DNA of 64,000 bases from Microbacterium hominis NBRC 15708. GTDB lineage: Bacteria; Actinomycetota; Actinomycetes; Actinomycetales; Microbacteriaceae. The position numbers were made by a program, and so were the translations under genes. Positions 42,005 through 51,533 of the stretch are shown here, in pieces. The notes below the pieces were generated by a model. The model was given only the letters and a program-made list of their open reading frames with translations, ran no database searches and had not been told where the DNA came from. Position 1 is the first letter of the stretch. Each line of letters starts with the position of its first letter. The stretch spans positions 1 to 64,000 of the forward strand of contig NZ_BCWI01000014.1 in NCBI RefSeq assembly GCF_001592125.1. Direction: 5' to 3'.

Positions 42005-42985
42005 TCAGCGGGTGGCCAGCGGCACTCGCACCGACCCGACGATCGCGCGCAGGACGGCGGCGATGGTGTCGGCCGACGAGCGCCCCCGCGCCGATGCGGT
42101 GCCGCGGGCGGCGATGAGGCGATGGGCGAAGACCGGTTCGACGAGCGCGGCCACGTCGTCGGGGATGACGAACTCGCGGCCGTCGAGCGCGGCGCGCACC
42201 TTGGCGGCCCGCACCAGCTGCAGGGTGGCGCGAGGACTCGCGCCCAGCCGCAGATCCGGGTGCTCGCGCGTGGCGCGCGCGAGCCCCACGGTGTACTCCT
42301 CGACGGCGGGGGAGACGTGCACCCCGCGTGCCCACGCGATCAGGGCGCGCACATCCGCGGCGCCGAGCACGGGGGCCACCCCGTCGAGCGGGTTGACGGT
42401 CTCGCGCTGGCGGAGCATGAGCGCTTCGCTCGCGGCATCCGGATAGCCCATGGAGATGCGCATCATGAAGCGGTCGCGCTGCGCCTCCGGAAGTGCGTAG
42501 GTGCCCTCCATCTCGAGGGGGTTCTGCGTGGCGACGACGAGGAACGGATCGGCCAGCCGGTGGCTGGTGCCGTCGACGGTCACCTGACGCTCCTCCATCG
42601 CCTCCAGAAGAGCGGACTGGGTCTTGGGGGAGGCGCGGTTGATCTCGTCGGCGATGACGATCTGCGCGAAGATCGCCCCCGGCTTGAACTCGAACTCGCG
42701 GTCCACCGGGTTGTAGACGCTGACCCCGGTCACATCACTCGGCAGAAGGTCGGGGGTGAACTGGATGCGGCGCACGCTCGCGTCGATCGAGGAGGCCAGG
42801 GCGCGCGCCAGCATGGTCTTGCCGACCCCCGGCACGTCCTCGATGAGGAGATGGCCCTCGGCCAGGAGGCAGACCAGCGCGGCGCGCACGGCATCCGGCT
42901 TGCCGTCGATCACGCGCGTGACGGAGGTCTCGACCGCCTCGGCGGCCCGGGCGAACGTGGCGGCGGTGAGCGGGTGGTCGGGCAT
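42005..42985 (-). CDS. MoxR-family AAA+ ATPase
   Basis: A 326-residue AAA+ ATPase of the MoxR group, thought to act as a chaperone with DUF58/VWA partners. Walker A is EDVPGVGKTMLARAL near residue 50, Walker B VIADEINRASPKTQSALLEAM near 110, sensor 1 ATQNPLEMEGTYALPEAQRDRF (two blocks), and the arginine finger region follows. It is the first gene of the MoxR-DUF58-transglutaminase operon. GGGAGACGC precedes the ATG. It is divergent from the SRP RNA gene. Confidence 0.93.
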   Translation of the reverse strand: MPDHPLTAATFARAAEAVETSVTRVIDGKPDAVRAALVCLLAEGHLLIEDVPGVGKTMLARALASSIDASVRRIQFTPDLLPSDVTGVSVYNPVDREFEFKPGAIFAQIVIADEINRASPKTQSALLEAMEERQVTVDGTSHRLADPFLVVATQNPLEMEGTYALPEAQRDRFMMRISMGYPDAASEALMLRQRETVNPLDGVAPVLGAADVRALIAWARGVHVSPAVEEYTVGLARATREHPDLRLGASPRATLQLVRAAKVRAALDGREFVIPDDVAALVEPVFAHRLIAARGTASARGRSSADTIAAVLRAIVGSVRVPLATR

Positions 42986-43057
42986 GCGTCTCCCTGTCTC
43001 AGCGGCGGTGCTTGCTCGATGCTAACCCGGCTGGCGAGCCGCGGGCGCGACGTCGGG

Positions 43058-43063
43058 TAAACT
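43058..43063 (+). promoter_or_regulatory. -10 box (TAAACT) for the SRP RNA gene
   Basis: TAAACT lies 9 nt before the 5' end of the SRP RNA stem, consistent with transcription starting at about 43071-43073. Confidence 0.45.
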
Positions 43064-43072
43064 CGCATGTAG

Positions 43073-43156
43073 CTCTCCGCGAGACGGCATCCAGGCCAAC
43101 TCCCCCAGGACGGAAACGTAGCAAGGGTAACCGGGCTCTGCCGGGTTCGCGGAGAG
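43073..43156 (+). ncRNA. ffs: Small signal recognition particle RNA (4.5S-type)
   Basis: A hairpin RNA that binds Ffh and FtsY to target membrane proteins. The outer stem is CTCTCCGCGA at the 5' end and TCGCGGAGAG at the 3' end. The conserved internal loops and tetraloop segment are CCCAGGACGGAAACGTAGCA followed by AGGG, the universal SRP domain IV signature with a GGAA-type tetraloop. The length of about 84 nt fits the small bacterial form. TCTTTCTTTT directly follows and provides a U-rich terminator after the RNA's own stem. It sits between the moxR and pta genes. Confidence 0.95.
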
Positions 43157-43254
43157 TCTTTCTTTTGCCCGGTGGGGTACGGACCGCGCCGTGCTTCCGT
43201 CCCGCCGGAAGGTTTTCTCCGGCAGATCCCTCACGGCCCCGCGGGGGCCCCGCC

Positions 43255-43260
43255 TAGGCT
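43255..43260 (+). promoter_or_regulatory. -10 box (TAGGCT) for pta
   Basis: TAGGCT ends 7 nt before the GTG start of pta. Two small GC hairpins (GCCGGA/TCCGGC near 43204-43222 and GGCCCC/GGGGCC near 43236-43250) lie just upstream. Confidence 0.4.
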
Positions 43261-43267
43261 GGAACCC

Positions 43268-45418
43268 GTGGCGCAGAGCATCTACATCACCTCCACCGAG
43301 GGCCTGTCCGGAAAATCCACGATCGTTCTCGGAGTGCTGGACGCACTGAGCCGTTCCACTCCGCGGGTCGGGGTGTTCCGCGCCATCGCGCGCTCCATCG
43401 ACGAGCGCGACTACGTGCTCGAGATGCTGCTCGACCACATCGGCGTCGACCTCGACTACGAGGAGGCGGTCGGCGTCACCTACGACGACGTGCGCAACGA
43501 CCCGGATGCCGCGCTCTCGCGCATCGTCGAGCGGTTCAAGGCCGTCGAGGCGAAGTGCGATGCGGTCGTCGTCGTCGGCAGTGACTTCACGGACGTCGGC
43601 TCCACGAGCGAGCTCGGGTACAACGCGCGCATCGCCGCGAACCTCGGCGCGCCGGTGCTCGTCGTGCTCAACGGGCGCGGCCACGAAGGCGACCGTCTCG
43701 GGGTCAGCGAGGCGCGCACGCCGCAGCAGCTGGCGCAGCTCACCGCGCTCGCGCTCACCGACATCACGCACCAGCGCGCCGAGCTGTTCGCCGTGATCAC
43801 CAATCGCGCCGACCCCGATCACCTGGACGAGATCAACGCGGCGATCGGCGAGGTCGTGCGCGACATCCCGGCCGTCGACGGCAGTCGCGAGGCCGACGTG
43901 GCCGTGTGGTCCATCCCCGAGGACGTGTTCCTCGTCGCTCCCGCCGTGCGCGACATCATGCTGACCCTCGGCGGCACGCTGCTGCGCGGCGACGAGGCCC
44001 TGCTCGTGCGCGAGGTGCTCGACGTCGTCGTCGCCGGCATGTCGCTCAACAACATCCTTCCGCGACTCACCGAGGGCGCCATCGTCATCGTCCCCGCCGA
44101 CCGCACCGAGGTGCTGCTGGGCCTGCTGCTGGCCAACTCCTCGGGGACGTTCCCGTCGATCGCGGGCATCATCCTCAACGGCCCGTTCCCGCTGCCGCCG
44201 GCGGTGCAGGACCTCATGGTCGGCCTCGACTCGCCGCTGCCGATCATCCAGACCGACCTCGACACGTACGACACCGCGGTGCGGGTCATGGGCACCCGGG
44301 GTCGTCTCGCGGCCGGCTCGCAGCGCCGGTTCGACACCGCCCTGGCCCTGTTCGAGCAGCACGTCGACACCGACGAGTTCACGCGCGCGCTGGGCCTCGC
44401 CCACTCCACCGTGGTCACGCCGCTCATGTTCGAGTACCAGCTGCTGGAGCGCGCCCGTGCGGGACGCAAGCGCATCGTGCTGCCCGAGGGCGGCGACGAC
44501 CGCGTGCTCAAGGCTGCGGCCACGGTGCTCGCCCGCGGCATCGCCGACCTCACGATCCTCGGCGACGAGGCCGAGGTGCGCGGCCGGGCCGTCGAGCTCG
44601 GCCTCGACCTCGGCGCCGCACAGGTGCTCAGCCCCTTCGACCCCCAGATCGTGCACCGCTTCGCCGAGGAGTACGCGGAGCTGCGCAAGCACAAGGGCAT
44701 CACGTACGAGAAGGCGGCCGACACCATCACCGACGTCTCGTACTTCGGCACGATGATGGTGCACCTCGGCCTGGCCGACGGCATGGTCTCGGGCGCCGCG
44801 CACACCACGGCACACACGATCCGTCCCGCCTTCGAGATCATCAAGACCCGGCCCGGCGTCTCGGTCGTCTCGAGCGTGTTCCTCATGGCGCTCGCCGACC
44901 GGGTGCTCGTCTACGGCGACTGCGCGGTCATCCCCGATCCGACGGCGACGCAGCTGTCCGACATCGCGATCTCGTCGGCCGCGACCGCTCGCCAGTTCGG
45001 CATCGACCCGCGTATCGCGATGCTCTCCTACTCGACCGGCGAGTCGGGTTCGGGTGAGGACGTCGACAAGGTCCGCGAGGCCACGGCCTTCGTGCGCGAG
45101 CGCGCACCGGAGCTGCTGGTCGAGGGTCCGATCCAGTACGACGCGGCCGCCGACGCCGCCGTCGCCAAGGCGAAGATGCCCGATTCCGCCGTCGCGGGAC
45201 GAGCCACCGTGTTCGTGTTCCCCGACCTCAACACGGGCAACAACACCTACAAGGCCGTGCAGCGCTCGGCGGGCGCGGTCGCCATGGGCCCCGTCCTCCA
45301 GGGGCTCAACAAGCCGATCAACGACCTGTCGCGCGGTGCGCTGGTCGAAGACATCGTCAACACGATCGCGATCACCGCGATCCAGGCGCAGAACCAGCAG
45401 CAGGGAAACAACGCATGA
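43268..45418 (+). CDS. pta: Phosphate acetyltransferase
   Basis: A 716-residue long-form Pta that interconverts acetyl-CoA and acetyl phosphate. The N-terminal P-loop-like region is SIYITSTEGLSGKSTIVLGVL. A DRTGG-type domain lies in the middle (about residues 220-330) and the C-terminal catalytic domain begins near residue 400 with RKRIVLPEGGDDRVLKAA. Other blocks are DGMVSGAAHTTAHTIRPAFEII and VFPDLNTGNNTYKAVQRS. The start is GTG at 43268; the longer frame to 43172 overlaps the region behind the SRP RNA. Its stop overlaps ackA by four bases (ATGA), so the two are coupled. Confidence 0.95.
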   Translation: MAQSIYITSTEGLSGKSTIVLGVLDALSRSTPRVGVFRAIARSIDERDYVLEMLLDHIGVDLDYEEAVGVTYDDVRNDPDAALSRIVERFKAVEAKCDAVVVVGSDFTDVGSTSELGYNARIAANLGAPVLVVLNGRGHEGDRLGVSEARTPQQLAQLTALALTDITHQRAELFAVITNRADPDHLDEINAAIGEVVRDIPAVDGSREADVAVWSIPEDVFLVAPAVRDIMLTLGGTLLRGDEALLVREVLDVVVAGMSLNNILPRLTEGAIVIVPADRTEVLLGLLLANSSGTFPSIAGIILNGPFPLPPAVQDLMVGLDSPLPIIQTDLDTYDTAVRVMGTRGRLAAGSQRRFDTALALFEQHVDTDEFTRALGLAHSTVVTPLMFEYQLLERARAGRKRIVLPEGGDDRVLKAAATVLARGIADLTILGDEAEVRGRAVELGLDLGAAQVLSPFDPQIVHRFAEEYAELRKHKGITYEKAADTITDVSYFGTMMVHLGLADGMVSGAAHTTAHTIRPAFEIIKTRPGVSVVSSVFLMALADRVLVYGDCAVIPDPTATQLSDIAISSAATARQFGIDPRIAMLSYSTGESGSGEDVDKVREATAFVRERAPELLVEGPIQYDAAADAAVAKAKMPDSAVAGRATVFVFPDLNTGNNTYKAVQRSAGAVAMGPVLQGLNKPINDLSRGALVEDIVNTIAITAIQAQNQQQGNNA

Positions 45419-46605
45419 CCGTCGTCCTCGTCATCAACAGCGGCTCCTCGTCGTTCAAGTACCAGCTCGTCGACGTCGAGTCGCAGACGGCGCTCGCATC
45501 GGGACTCGTCGAGCGCATCGGACAGGAGATCGGGTCGGCCCGGCACAAGACGGGGGATGCCGACCACACGCGCGAGCTGCCCATCCCCGACCACACCGCC
45601 GGCTTCCGCGTGATGCTCGATGCGTTCGAGGAGTACGGGCCGTCGCTCGTCGAGACCCCGCCGTCGGCCGTGGGCCACCGCGTCGTCCAGGGTGGCGCGC
45701 GCTTCTTCCGTCCGACGCTCATCGACGACCTCGTCGAGATCAACATCGACGAGCTCTCGGTGCTCGCGCCGCTGCACAACCCCGGAGCGCTGCAGGGGAT
45801 CCGCGCGGCACGCGCGGCCTTCCCCGCCCTGCCGCACGTCGCGGTCTTCGACACCGCCTTCCACCAGACGCTGCCCCCGGCCGCCTACACCTACGCGATC
45901 GACCAGACGATCGCGCGCAAGCACCGCATCCGCCGTTACGGCTTCCACGGCACCAGCCACAAGTTCGTCAGCGAGGCCGCCGCCGACTATGTGGGACGGC
46001 CGCTGCGCGAGCTCAAGCAGCTCGTGCTGCACCTGGGAAACGGCGCCTCGATCACCGCGATCGACGGCGGGCACTCCGTCGACACCTCGATGGGGCTGAC
46101 GCCGCTGGAGGGGCTCGTGATGGGGACGCGCTCCGGCGACCTCGATCCCTCCGTGCTGCTCGTGCTCGCCCGCCGTGAGGAGATGAGCCCCGGAGACCTC
46201 GACGACTTCCTCAACAAGCGCAGCGGAATGGTCGGTCTCGCCGGCGTCTCCGACATGCGTGACATCGAGGACCGCCGCGAAGAGGGCGCCGGTGCGGCCA
46301 TGCTCGCCTTCGACGTCTACATCCACCGGCTGCGGGCGTACATCGGCGCCTACATCGCGCAGCTCGGCGGGGTGGATGTGATCTCGTTCACGGCCGGGGT
46401 GGGGGAGAACTCGCCGCTCGTGCGTGCGGAGGCCCTGGCGACGCTGGGATTCCTCGGCATCCGTGTCGACGCGGAGCGCAACGAGGCCCGCGAACGCGGC
46501 ATCCGCACGATCTCGGCCGACGACTCGAGCGTCACGGTGCTCGTCGTGCCGACCAACGAGGAGCTCGAGATCGCCCGTCAGACGCTCGCGGTCGTGGCCG
46601 ACTGA
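45415..46605 (+). CDS. ackA: Acetate kinase
   Basis: A 396-residue acetate kinase that makes ATP and acetate from acetyl phosphate, or the reverse during acetate uptake. The N-terminal signature is VLVINSGSSSFKYQL, the substrate region is RRYGFHGTSHKFV, the adenosine motif is LHLGNGASITAIDGGHSVDTSMG (two blocks), GTRSGDLDP and FTAGVGENSPLVR follow. The start overlaps the pta stop (ATGA). The pair forms the acetate node for overflow metabolism. Confidence 0.97.
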   Translation: MTVVLVINSGSSSFKYQLVDVESQTALASGLVERIGQEIGSARHKTGDADHTRELPIPDHTAGFRVMLDAFEEYGPSLVETPPSAVGHRVVQGGARFFRPTLIDDLVEINIDELSVLAPLHNPGALQGIRAARAAFPALPHVAVFDTAFHQTLPPAAYTYAIDQTIARKHRIRRYGFHGTSHKFVSEAAADYVGRPLRELKQLVLHLGNGASITAIDGGHSVDTSMGLTPLEGLVMGTRSGDLDPSVLLVLARREEMSPGDLDDFLNKRSGMVGLAGVSDMRDIEDRREEGAGAAMLAFDVYIHRLRAYIGAYIAQLGGVDVISFTAGVGENSPLVRAEALATLGFLGIRVDAERNEARERGIRTISADDSSVTVLVVPTNEELEIARQTLAVVAD

Positions 46606-46660
46606 CCGGCCGATCCGCCGCGACGCGGCTCACCGATACGCGACGTCCGCACCTGCCCAC

Positions 46661-46666
46661 TACGCT
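46661..46666 (+). promoter_or_regulatory. -10 box (TACGCT) for the HAD/GH65 pair
   Basis: TACGCT ends 6 nt before the GTG at 46673, giving the phosphorylase operon its own promoter separate from pta-ackA. Confidence 0.45.
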
Positions 46667-46672
46667 GAATCC

Positions 46673-47401
46673 GTGACAGCCGACCTTCCCGACCTCAGCG
46701 CTCTCGACGGCGTGCTCTTCGACCTCGACGGCGTGCTGACCCCGACCGCCGAGGTGCACATGCACGCGTGGGAATCGATGTTCACCGAACTGTTCTCCGC
46801 GTGGGGCATCGAGCCCGCGTACACGGAAGAGGACTACTTCCGGTACCTCGACGGAAAGCAGCGCTACGACGGCGTCGCGAGCCTCCTGCGCTCGCGCGAC
46901 GTCGAGGTGCCCTGGGGCGATCCGGACGACGATCCCTCCGCGGACACCGTCTGCGGCATCGGCAACCGCAAGAACGAGGTGTTCGCGCGTGTCCTGCGCG
47001 CCGACGGCATCGCGCCCTACCCGGGCTCTCTGGCGCTCCTCGAACAGCTGCGCGCGGCGGGGACGCCGATCGGCGTCGTCTCGAGCTCCAAGAACGCCGA
47101 GGAGGTGCTGGCCGCGGCCGGCATCCGCGACTTCTTCCCCGTCGTCGTCGACGGAGTGGTCTCGGCGCGCGAGGGGCTGCGCTCCAAGCCCGCGCCCGAC
47201 ATGTTCGCCGCCGGGGCCCGCATGCTCGGCGTCGACCCGGCGCGCAGCGCCGCCGTCGAAGACGCGCATTCGGGCGTCGCCTCCGCCGTGGCGGCCGGGT
47301 TCGGGCTCGTGGTCGGCGTCGACCGCGGCGCGGGTGCCCAGGCGCTGCTCGACCTCGGCGCGACGCTCGTCGTCGACGACCTCGCGGCGTTCGTCGCCTG
47401 A
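46673..47401 (+). CDS. HAD hydrolase, beta-phosphoglucomutase-like
   Basis: A 242-residue HAD subfamily IA enzyme. Motif I is LFDLDGVLTPTAEVH with the nucleophile Asp and the acid/base Asp two residues later, motif II is VVSSSKNAEE, motif III is LRSKPAPDMF and motif IV AAVEDAHSGV. The cap domain falls between residues about 20 and 100. Together with the next gene (GH65, one-base overlap TGATG) it should convert beta-glucose 1-phosphate to glucose 6-phosphate. The start is GTG at 46673; the upstream extension overlaps ackA. Confidence 0.88.
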   Translation: MTADLPDLSALDGVLFDLDGVLTPTAEVHMHAWESMFTELFSAWGIEPAYTEEDYFRYLDGKQRYDGVASLLRSRDVEVPWGDPDDDPSADTVCGIGNRKNEVFARVLRADGIAPYPGSLALLEQLRAAGTPIGVVSSSKNAEEVLAAAGIRDFFPVVVDGVVSAREGLRSKPAPDMFAAGARMLGVDPARSAAVEDAHSGVASAVAAGFGLVVGVDRGAGAQALLDLGATLVVDDLAAFVA

Positions 47402-49977
47402 TGACCGACCAGTCCGACGGAAGGATGGACAGGATGGATCGCGACCGTTTCCCGATCGACCCGTGGCGTCTGGTGGAGAAGCGCTTCTCGCTCGACGACG
47501 TCGGCGTCACCGAGACGCTGTTCGCGCTCGGCAACGGCTACCTGGGCCTGCGAGGCAACCAGCCCGAGGGCCGCCATGCCCACGAGCACGGCACGTTCAT
47601 CAACGGGTTCCACGAGATCTTCCCGATCCGCCACGCGGAGCAGGCCTACGGCTTCGCCGAGGTCGGCCAGACGATCATCAATGCGCCGGATGCCAAGGTC
47701 ATGCGCGTCTACGTCGACGACGAGCCCCTGTCGTTCGACGTCGCCGACATCCGCGAGTACGAGCGCGCCCTCGACATGCGCAACGGGCTCCTCACGCGCC
47801 ACGTGCGCTGGATGACCCCCAGCGGCAAGGACGTCGTCATCGATTTCGAGCGCATGGTCTCGTTCGAAGAGCGCCACCTCGCCGTGATGCGTGTCACGGT
47901 CACGGTGCTCAACAGCGACGCCCCGATCACGGTGAGCTGCCAGATCATCAACCGTCAGGACGGCGAGGACGTGTACGGGGGCTCGGCTCCCGGTGGCGGC
48001 CCCGCGAAGGGATTCGATCCGCGTAAGGCGGAGAAGATCGAGGACCGCGTGCTCCAGCCCGAGGAGTACTGGCAGGAGGGCGACCGTGCCGCGCTCGCCT
48101 ACCGCGTGACCGCGTCGGGGATGACGATGTCGGTGGTCGCCGACCACGTGATCGAGACGGACAACGAGTACTCGTCGCGCACGCTCATCGAGCCCGACAT
48201 CGCCAAGAACGTCTACCGGGTGCAGGCGAAGGCCGGGGTGCCCGTGACGGTCACCAAGCTCGTCAGCTATCACACGTCGCGCGGGGTGCCCGCTCGCGAG
48301 CTGGTCGACCGCGGACGCCGCGCGCTGGACCGCGTGGCGGCCGAGGGCATCGAGCGCCAGTTCGAGCGTCAGCGCGAGTGGATGTCGGCCTTCTGGGACC
48401 GTTCCGACGTCGTCATCGGCGGCCACGACGACCTGCAGCAGGCGACGCGCTGGTGCCTCTTCCAGCTCGCGCAGGCCGCGGCGCGCGCCGACGGTCAGGG
48501 CGTCCCCGCGAAGGGCGTGTCGGGCTCGGGCTACAGCGGTCACTATTTCTGGGACACCGAGATCTACGTGCTCCCGTTCCTCATGTACACGACCCCGATC
48601 TGGGCGCGCAACGCCCTGCGGATGCGCTACCTCATGCTGCCGGCCGCGCGTCGTCGTGCGGCGCAGCTCAACGAGGCGGGGGCCCTGTTCCCGTGGCGCA
48701 CCATCAGCGGCGAGGAGGCGTCGGCCTACTACGCCGCCGGCACCGCGCAGTACCACATCAACGCGGACGTCAGTTTCGCGCTCGCCAAGTACGTGCGCGC
48801 CACCGGCGACGACGAGTTCCTCTACCGCGAGGGCGTCGACATCGCCGTCGAGACGGCACGGCTGTGGGCGACGCTCGGCTTCTGGCGCTTCACCGAGGAC
48901 GGCCAGCCCGAGGTGTTCCACATCCACGGCGTGACCGGCCCGGACGAGTACACGACGGTCGTCAACGACAACCTGTTCACGAACGTGATGGCGCGCTTCA
49001 ATCTGCGCTTCGCGGCGCGTGCGGTACGCGAGATGGCAGAGGACGCTCCCGAGCACTACGCGCAGATGGTCGAGCGGCTCTCCTTCGACCCGGCGGAGGC
49101 CGACGCGTGGGATGCCGCGGCCGAGGCCATGCACATCCCGTACAGCGAGGGCCTCGGCATCCACCCGCAGGATGAGGTGTTCCTCGAGCGCGAGGTATGG
49201 GATCTCGAGAACACGCCGCGCGAGCAGCGTCCGCTGCTGCTGCACTTCCACCCGCTCGTGATCTACCGCTACCAGGTGCTGAAGCAGGCGGATGTCGTGC
49301 TGGCGCTGTATCTGCAGGGCAACCACTTCACCGACGAGGAGAAGCTCGCCGACTTCGAGTACTACGACCCGCTGACCACGGGCGACTCGACGCTGTCCGC
49401 GGTGGTCCAGGCGATCCTCGCCGCGGAGGTCGGTTACCAGGACCTCGCGCGCGAGTACTTCTCGCAGTCGATCTTCGTCGACCTCGGCGACCTGCATCAC
49501 AACGCCGCGGACGGCGTGCACGTCGCGTCAGCCGGCGGGGTGTGGACCGCGCTCGTCGCCGGCTTCGGCGGCATGCGCGACCACTACGGCGAGTTGAGCT
49601 TCGACCCGCGTCTGCCGAAGGACTGGCCGTCGCTCTCGTTCTCCCTCCAGTGGCAGGGGACGAGTCTGAAGGTCGAGATCACCGCCGACGAGTTGCGCGT
49701 GGATGCCGGTGCCGGCGAGCCCGTCGCGTTCTCGGTGCGGGGCGAGTCGCTCGTCGTGCAGCCGGGCGCCACGGTGGTCGTGCCGTTGCGCGGCCAGGGG
49801 CCGGAGCTGTCGGGCCGCCCCACGATCAGCGACATCGGTGAGGCGCTGCGTGAGGACGGCACACTGCTGTCGGCCTCGGTCCCCACGATGACCACCTCGA
49901 TCCCGGTGATCACCGGCAGCATCCCGGTGGTCGGTGCGGTCACGGGCGACGACGCGAACCTCGGCATCGACTCGTAG
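47401..49977 (+). CDS. Glycoside hydrolase family 65 protein (disaccharide phosphorylase)
   Basis: An 858-residue GH65 enzyme that phosphorolyses alpha-linked disaccharides such as maltose, trehalose or kojibiose to beta-glucose 1-phosphate and glucose. The N-terminal beta-sandwich begins ETLFALGNGYLGLRGNQPEG. The (alpha/alpha)6 catalytic barrel includes SGSGYSGHYFWDTEIYVLPF and HGVTGPDEYTTVVNDN, whose Glu near residue 515 is the general acid. Phosphate-site blocks are VLKQADVVLALY and AGGVWTALVAGFGGMRD. The protein ends with about 50 residues of repetitive Thr/Ser/Ile/Pro/Val sequence (TTSIPVITGSIPVVGAV) that is not part of the family core. It overlaps the preceding HAD gene by one base. The exact disaccharide is unresolved. 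Confidence 0.92.
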   Translation: MTDQSDGRMDRMDRDRFPIDPWRLVEKRFSLDDVGVTETLFALGNGYLGLRGNQPEGRHAHEHGTFINGFHEIFPIRHAEQAYGFAEVGQTIINAPDAKVMRVYVDDEPLSFDVADIREYERALDMRNGLLTRHVRWMTPSGKDVVIDFERMVSFEERHLAVMRVTVTVLNSDAPITVSCQIINRQDGEDVYGGSAPGGGPAKGFDPRKAEKIEDRVLQPEEYWQEGDRAALAYRVTASGMTMSVVADHVIETDNEYSSRTLIEPDIAKNVYRVQAKAGVPVTVTKLVSYHTSRGVPARELVDRGRRALDRVAAEGIERQFERQREWMSAFWDRSDVVIGGHDDLQQATRWCLFQLAQAAARADGQGVPAKGVSGSGYSGHYFWDTEIYVLPFLMYTTPIWARNALRMRYLMLPAARRRAAQLNEAGALFPWRTISGEEASAYYAAGTAQYHINADVSFALAKYVRATGDDEFLYREGVDIAVETARLWATLGFWRFTEDGQPEVFHIHGVTGPDEYTTVVNDNLFTNVMARFNLRFAARAVREMAEDAPEHYAQMVERLSFDPAEADAWDAAAEAMHIPYSEGLGIHPQDEVFLEREVWDLENTPREQRPLLLHFHPLVIYRYQVLKQADVVLALYLQGNHFTDEEKLADFEYYDPLTTGDSTLSAVVQAILAAEVGYQDLAREYFSQSIFVDLGDLHHNAADGVHVASAGGVWTALVAGFGGMRDHYGELSFDPRLPKDWPSLSFSLQWQGTSLKVEITADELRVDAGAGEPVAFSVRGESLVVQPGATVVVPLRGQGPELSGRPTISDIGEALREDGTLLSASVPTMTTSIPVITGSIPVVGAVTGDDANLGIDS

Positions 49978-50001
49978 CGGTGCGACCCGGTCGCCGATGT
50001 G

Positions 50002-50019
50002 CCCGCGTTTCGGCGCGGG
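50002..50019. terminator. Hairpin between convergent GH65 and HNH genes
   Basis: CCCGCG, a 6-nt loop TTTCGG and CGCGGG form a small hairpin that ends where the HNH stop codon begins. It fits a shared terminator for the two convergent genes. Confidence 0.4.
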
Positions 50020-51456
50020 TCAGAACGGCGGCGGGTCCTCCGCGGCGGGGACGAACCTGACGGTGGCCGGTGGGCGGTCGCGGTAGTGGTGTCCGGCCGG
50101 GCTCGTCCACTCGAGCGTGCCGTTTCCGAGGTGCCGGACGCGCCACGCCGTGTGGTGCTTCGTCGTATGGTGCCGCCGGCACAGGTGGGCGAGGTTGTCG
50201 TGGGCGGTGGCGCCGCCGTGCGCGGCCGCGGTCGTGTGGTCGATGTCGCACCGCTGCGCGGGGCGGGTGCAGCCGGGGGTGCGGCAGTGCTCGTCGCGGG
50301 CGGTGAGATAGCGGCGTAGCTCCGCGCTGGGGCGGTACCGGTCCACCGCGCGGACTTCACCGGTGTGCGGGTCGGTGAAGATCCGGTCCCAGCCGGGGGC
50401 GAGCCCCGCGAGGCGACGGGCGAAAGATGTGGCGATCGGGCCGTACCCCGCCAGCAGGGCCGGGCCACCGGTCGGGTCGCCGGCGAGGGTGAGGGCGGGG
50501 ACCGTGACGTGGATCCGCGCCGCGACGGCCTCGAGGCCGTCGCCGGTCGCGCGGGTCGTCGGTCGGCCGGTGAGCACCAGGTCGCTGAAGACGTCCGCGC
50601 GCACCTGCGCCAGCGTGCGGGCGTCCGCCCGGTGGCGGCTGCCGGTTCGCCCGCCCGTTCCCGGGCCGGTTCCCCTGCCGTCCCCGGTGACCACGGCATC
50701 CTCGTCGCCGTCGTGTCCGCCATCGGGATCGGCGTCGGCCCGCGGCGGGGCCGCGTCGGCCTCCGCCTCCGGCTCGCGGTCGAGGATCGCGCGGGCACGG
50801 GTGGTCAGGGCGTCGTGGATCGCGTGGGCGAGCGGGGCCGGGAGGTCGGCGATCAACCTCGCCATCCCGTCGTCGAGGTCGAACAGGCGCACCGAGCGCT
50901 CATCGAAGCCCCGACGGGCGGACTGCTCGAACGCGGCCGGGTCGATGCTCGCGGCGATCGCCGTGATCGCCGGCGCCGCGCGCGTCGGGGATTCGGATCG
51001 GGCGACCTCCAGCGCACGATCCTCGAACCGCGCGCGATCCTCGTCGCCGGTGAGCATGGTCCCGGTCCTGCTGATCGCCCAGGCATGACCGGCGTCGATC
51101 TCACCGGCCGCCCACGCCGCATGGGTGCGGGAGAACGAGGTCTTCAGCTGATGCGCATCGGACATCCGCCGCTGCACGCCCCTGTCGGAAGCCCGGATCG
51201 CCATGCCCAGTTCGAGGCACACTTCGCGCACCGGGAGATCCGCGTCTCCCATCCGCAGAGTCCGGCCCTGTTGCTGGGCCTCCTGCCGTGACACCGCCAC
51301 CCGCTCTGCGACGAGCTCGACCGCCGCCGCGAGCACGGCCGCTTCCTCCGCCTGCGCTGCGGCGATGCGGCGCCGGGCCGCCCGCAGGCGCGTCACCAGA
51401 TCATCCAACGCCGGCCAGGCCGAACCCCGAGCCGGGGCATCCGGGATCGCGTGCAT
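50020..51456 (-). CDS. DUF222/HNH endonuclease-domain protein (13E12 repeat family)
   Basis: A 478-residue protein with an N-terminal DUF222 helical region (about residues 30-300) and a C-terminal HNH domain. The HNH metal site includes HCRTPGCTRPAQRCDIDHT followed by GGATAHDNLAHLCRRHHTTKHH, with the Cys pairs, Asp-His and final Asn and His. A long acidic, Gly-rich segment (DPDGGHDGDEDAVVTGDG) splits the DUF222 part. The family is multi-copy in actinobacteria and its role is unknown, with nicking or homing proposed. ATG at 51456 has GGAGG 5 nt upstream. It is read from a promoter with an embedded LexA-like box (51534-51562), so it may be induced by DNA damage. Confidence 0.9.
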   Translation of the reverse strand: MHAIPDAPARGSAWPALDDLVTRLRAARRRIAAAQAEEAAVLAAAVELVAERVAVSRQEAQQQGRTLRMGDADLPVREVCLELGMAIRASDRGVQRRMSDAHQLKTSFSRTHAAWAAGEIDAGHAWAISRTGTMLTGDEDRARFEDRALEVARSESPTRAAPAITAIAASIDPAAFEQSARRGFDERSVRLFDLDDGMARLIADLPAPLAHAIHDALTTRARAILDREPEAEADAAPPRADADPDGGHDGDEDAVVTGDGRGTGPGTGGRTGSRHRADARTLAQVRADVFSDLVLTGRPTTRATGDGLEAVAARIHVTVPALTLAGDPTGGPALLAGYGPIATSFARRLAGLAPGWDRIFTDPHTGEVRAVDRYRPSAELRRYLTARDEHCRTPGCTRPAQRCDIDHTTAAAHGGATAHDNLAHLCRRHHTTKHHTAWRVRHLGNGTLEWTSPAGHHYRDRPPATVRFVPAAEDPPPF

Positions 51457-51533
51457 CGTCACCTCCGCCCGGCCGAGACCGGGAGGCAGAACCCGCTGAA
51501 ACGAGGTGGGCACGCGCGGGACTTCTCCGCCCC

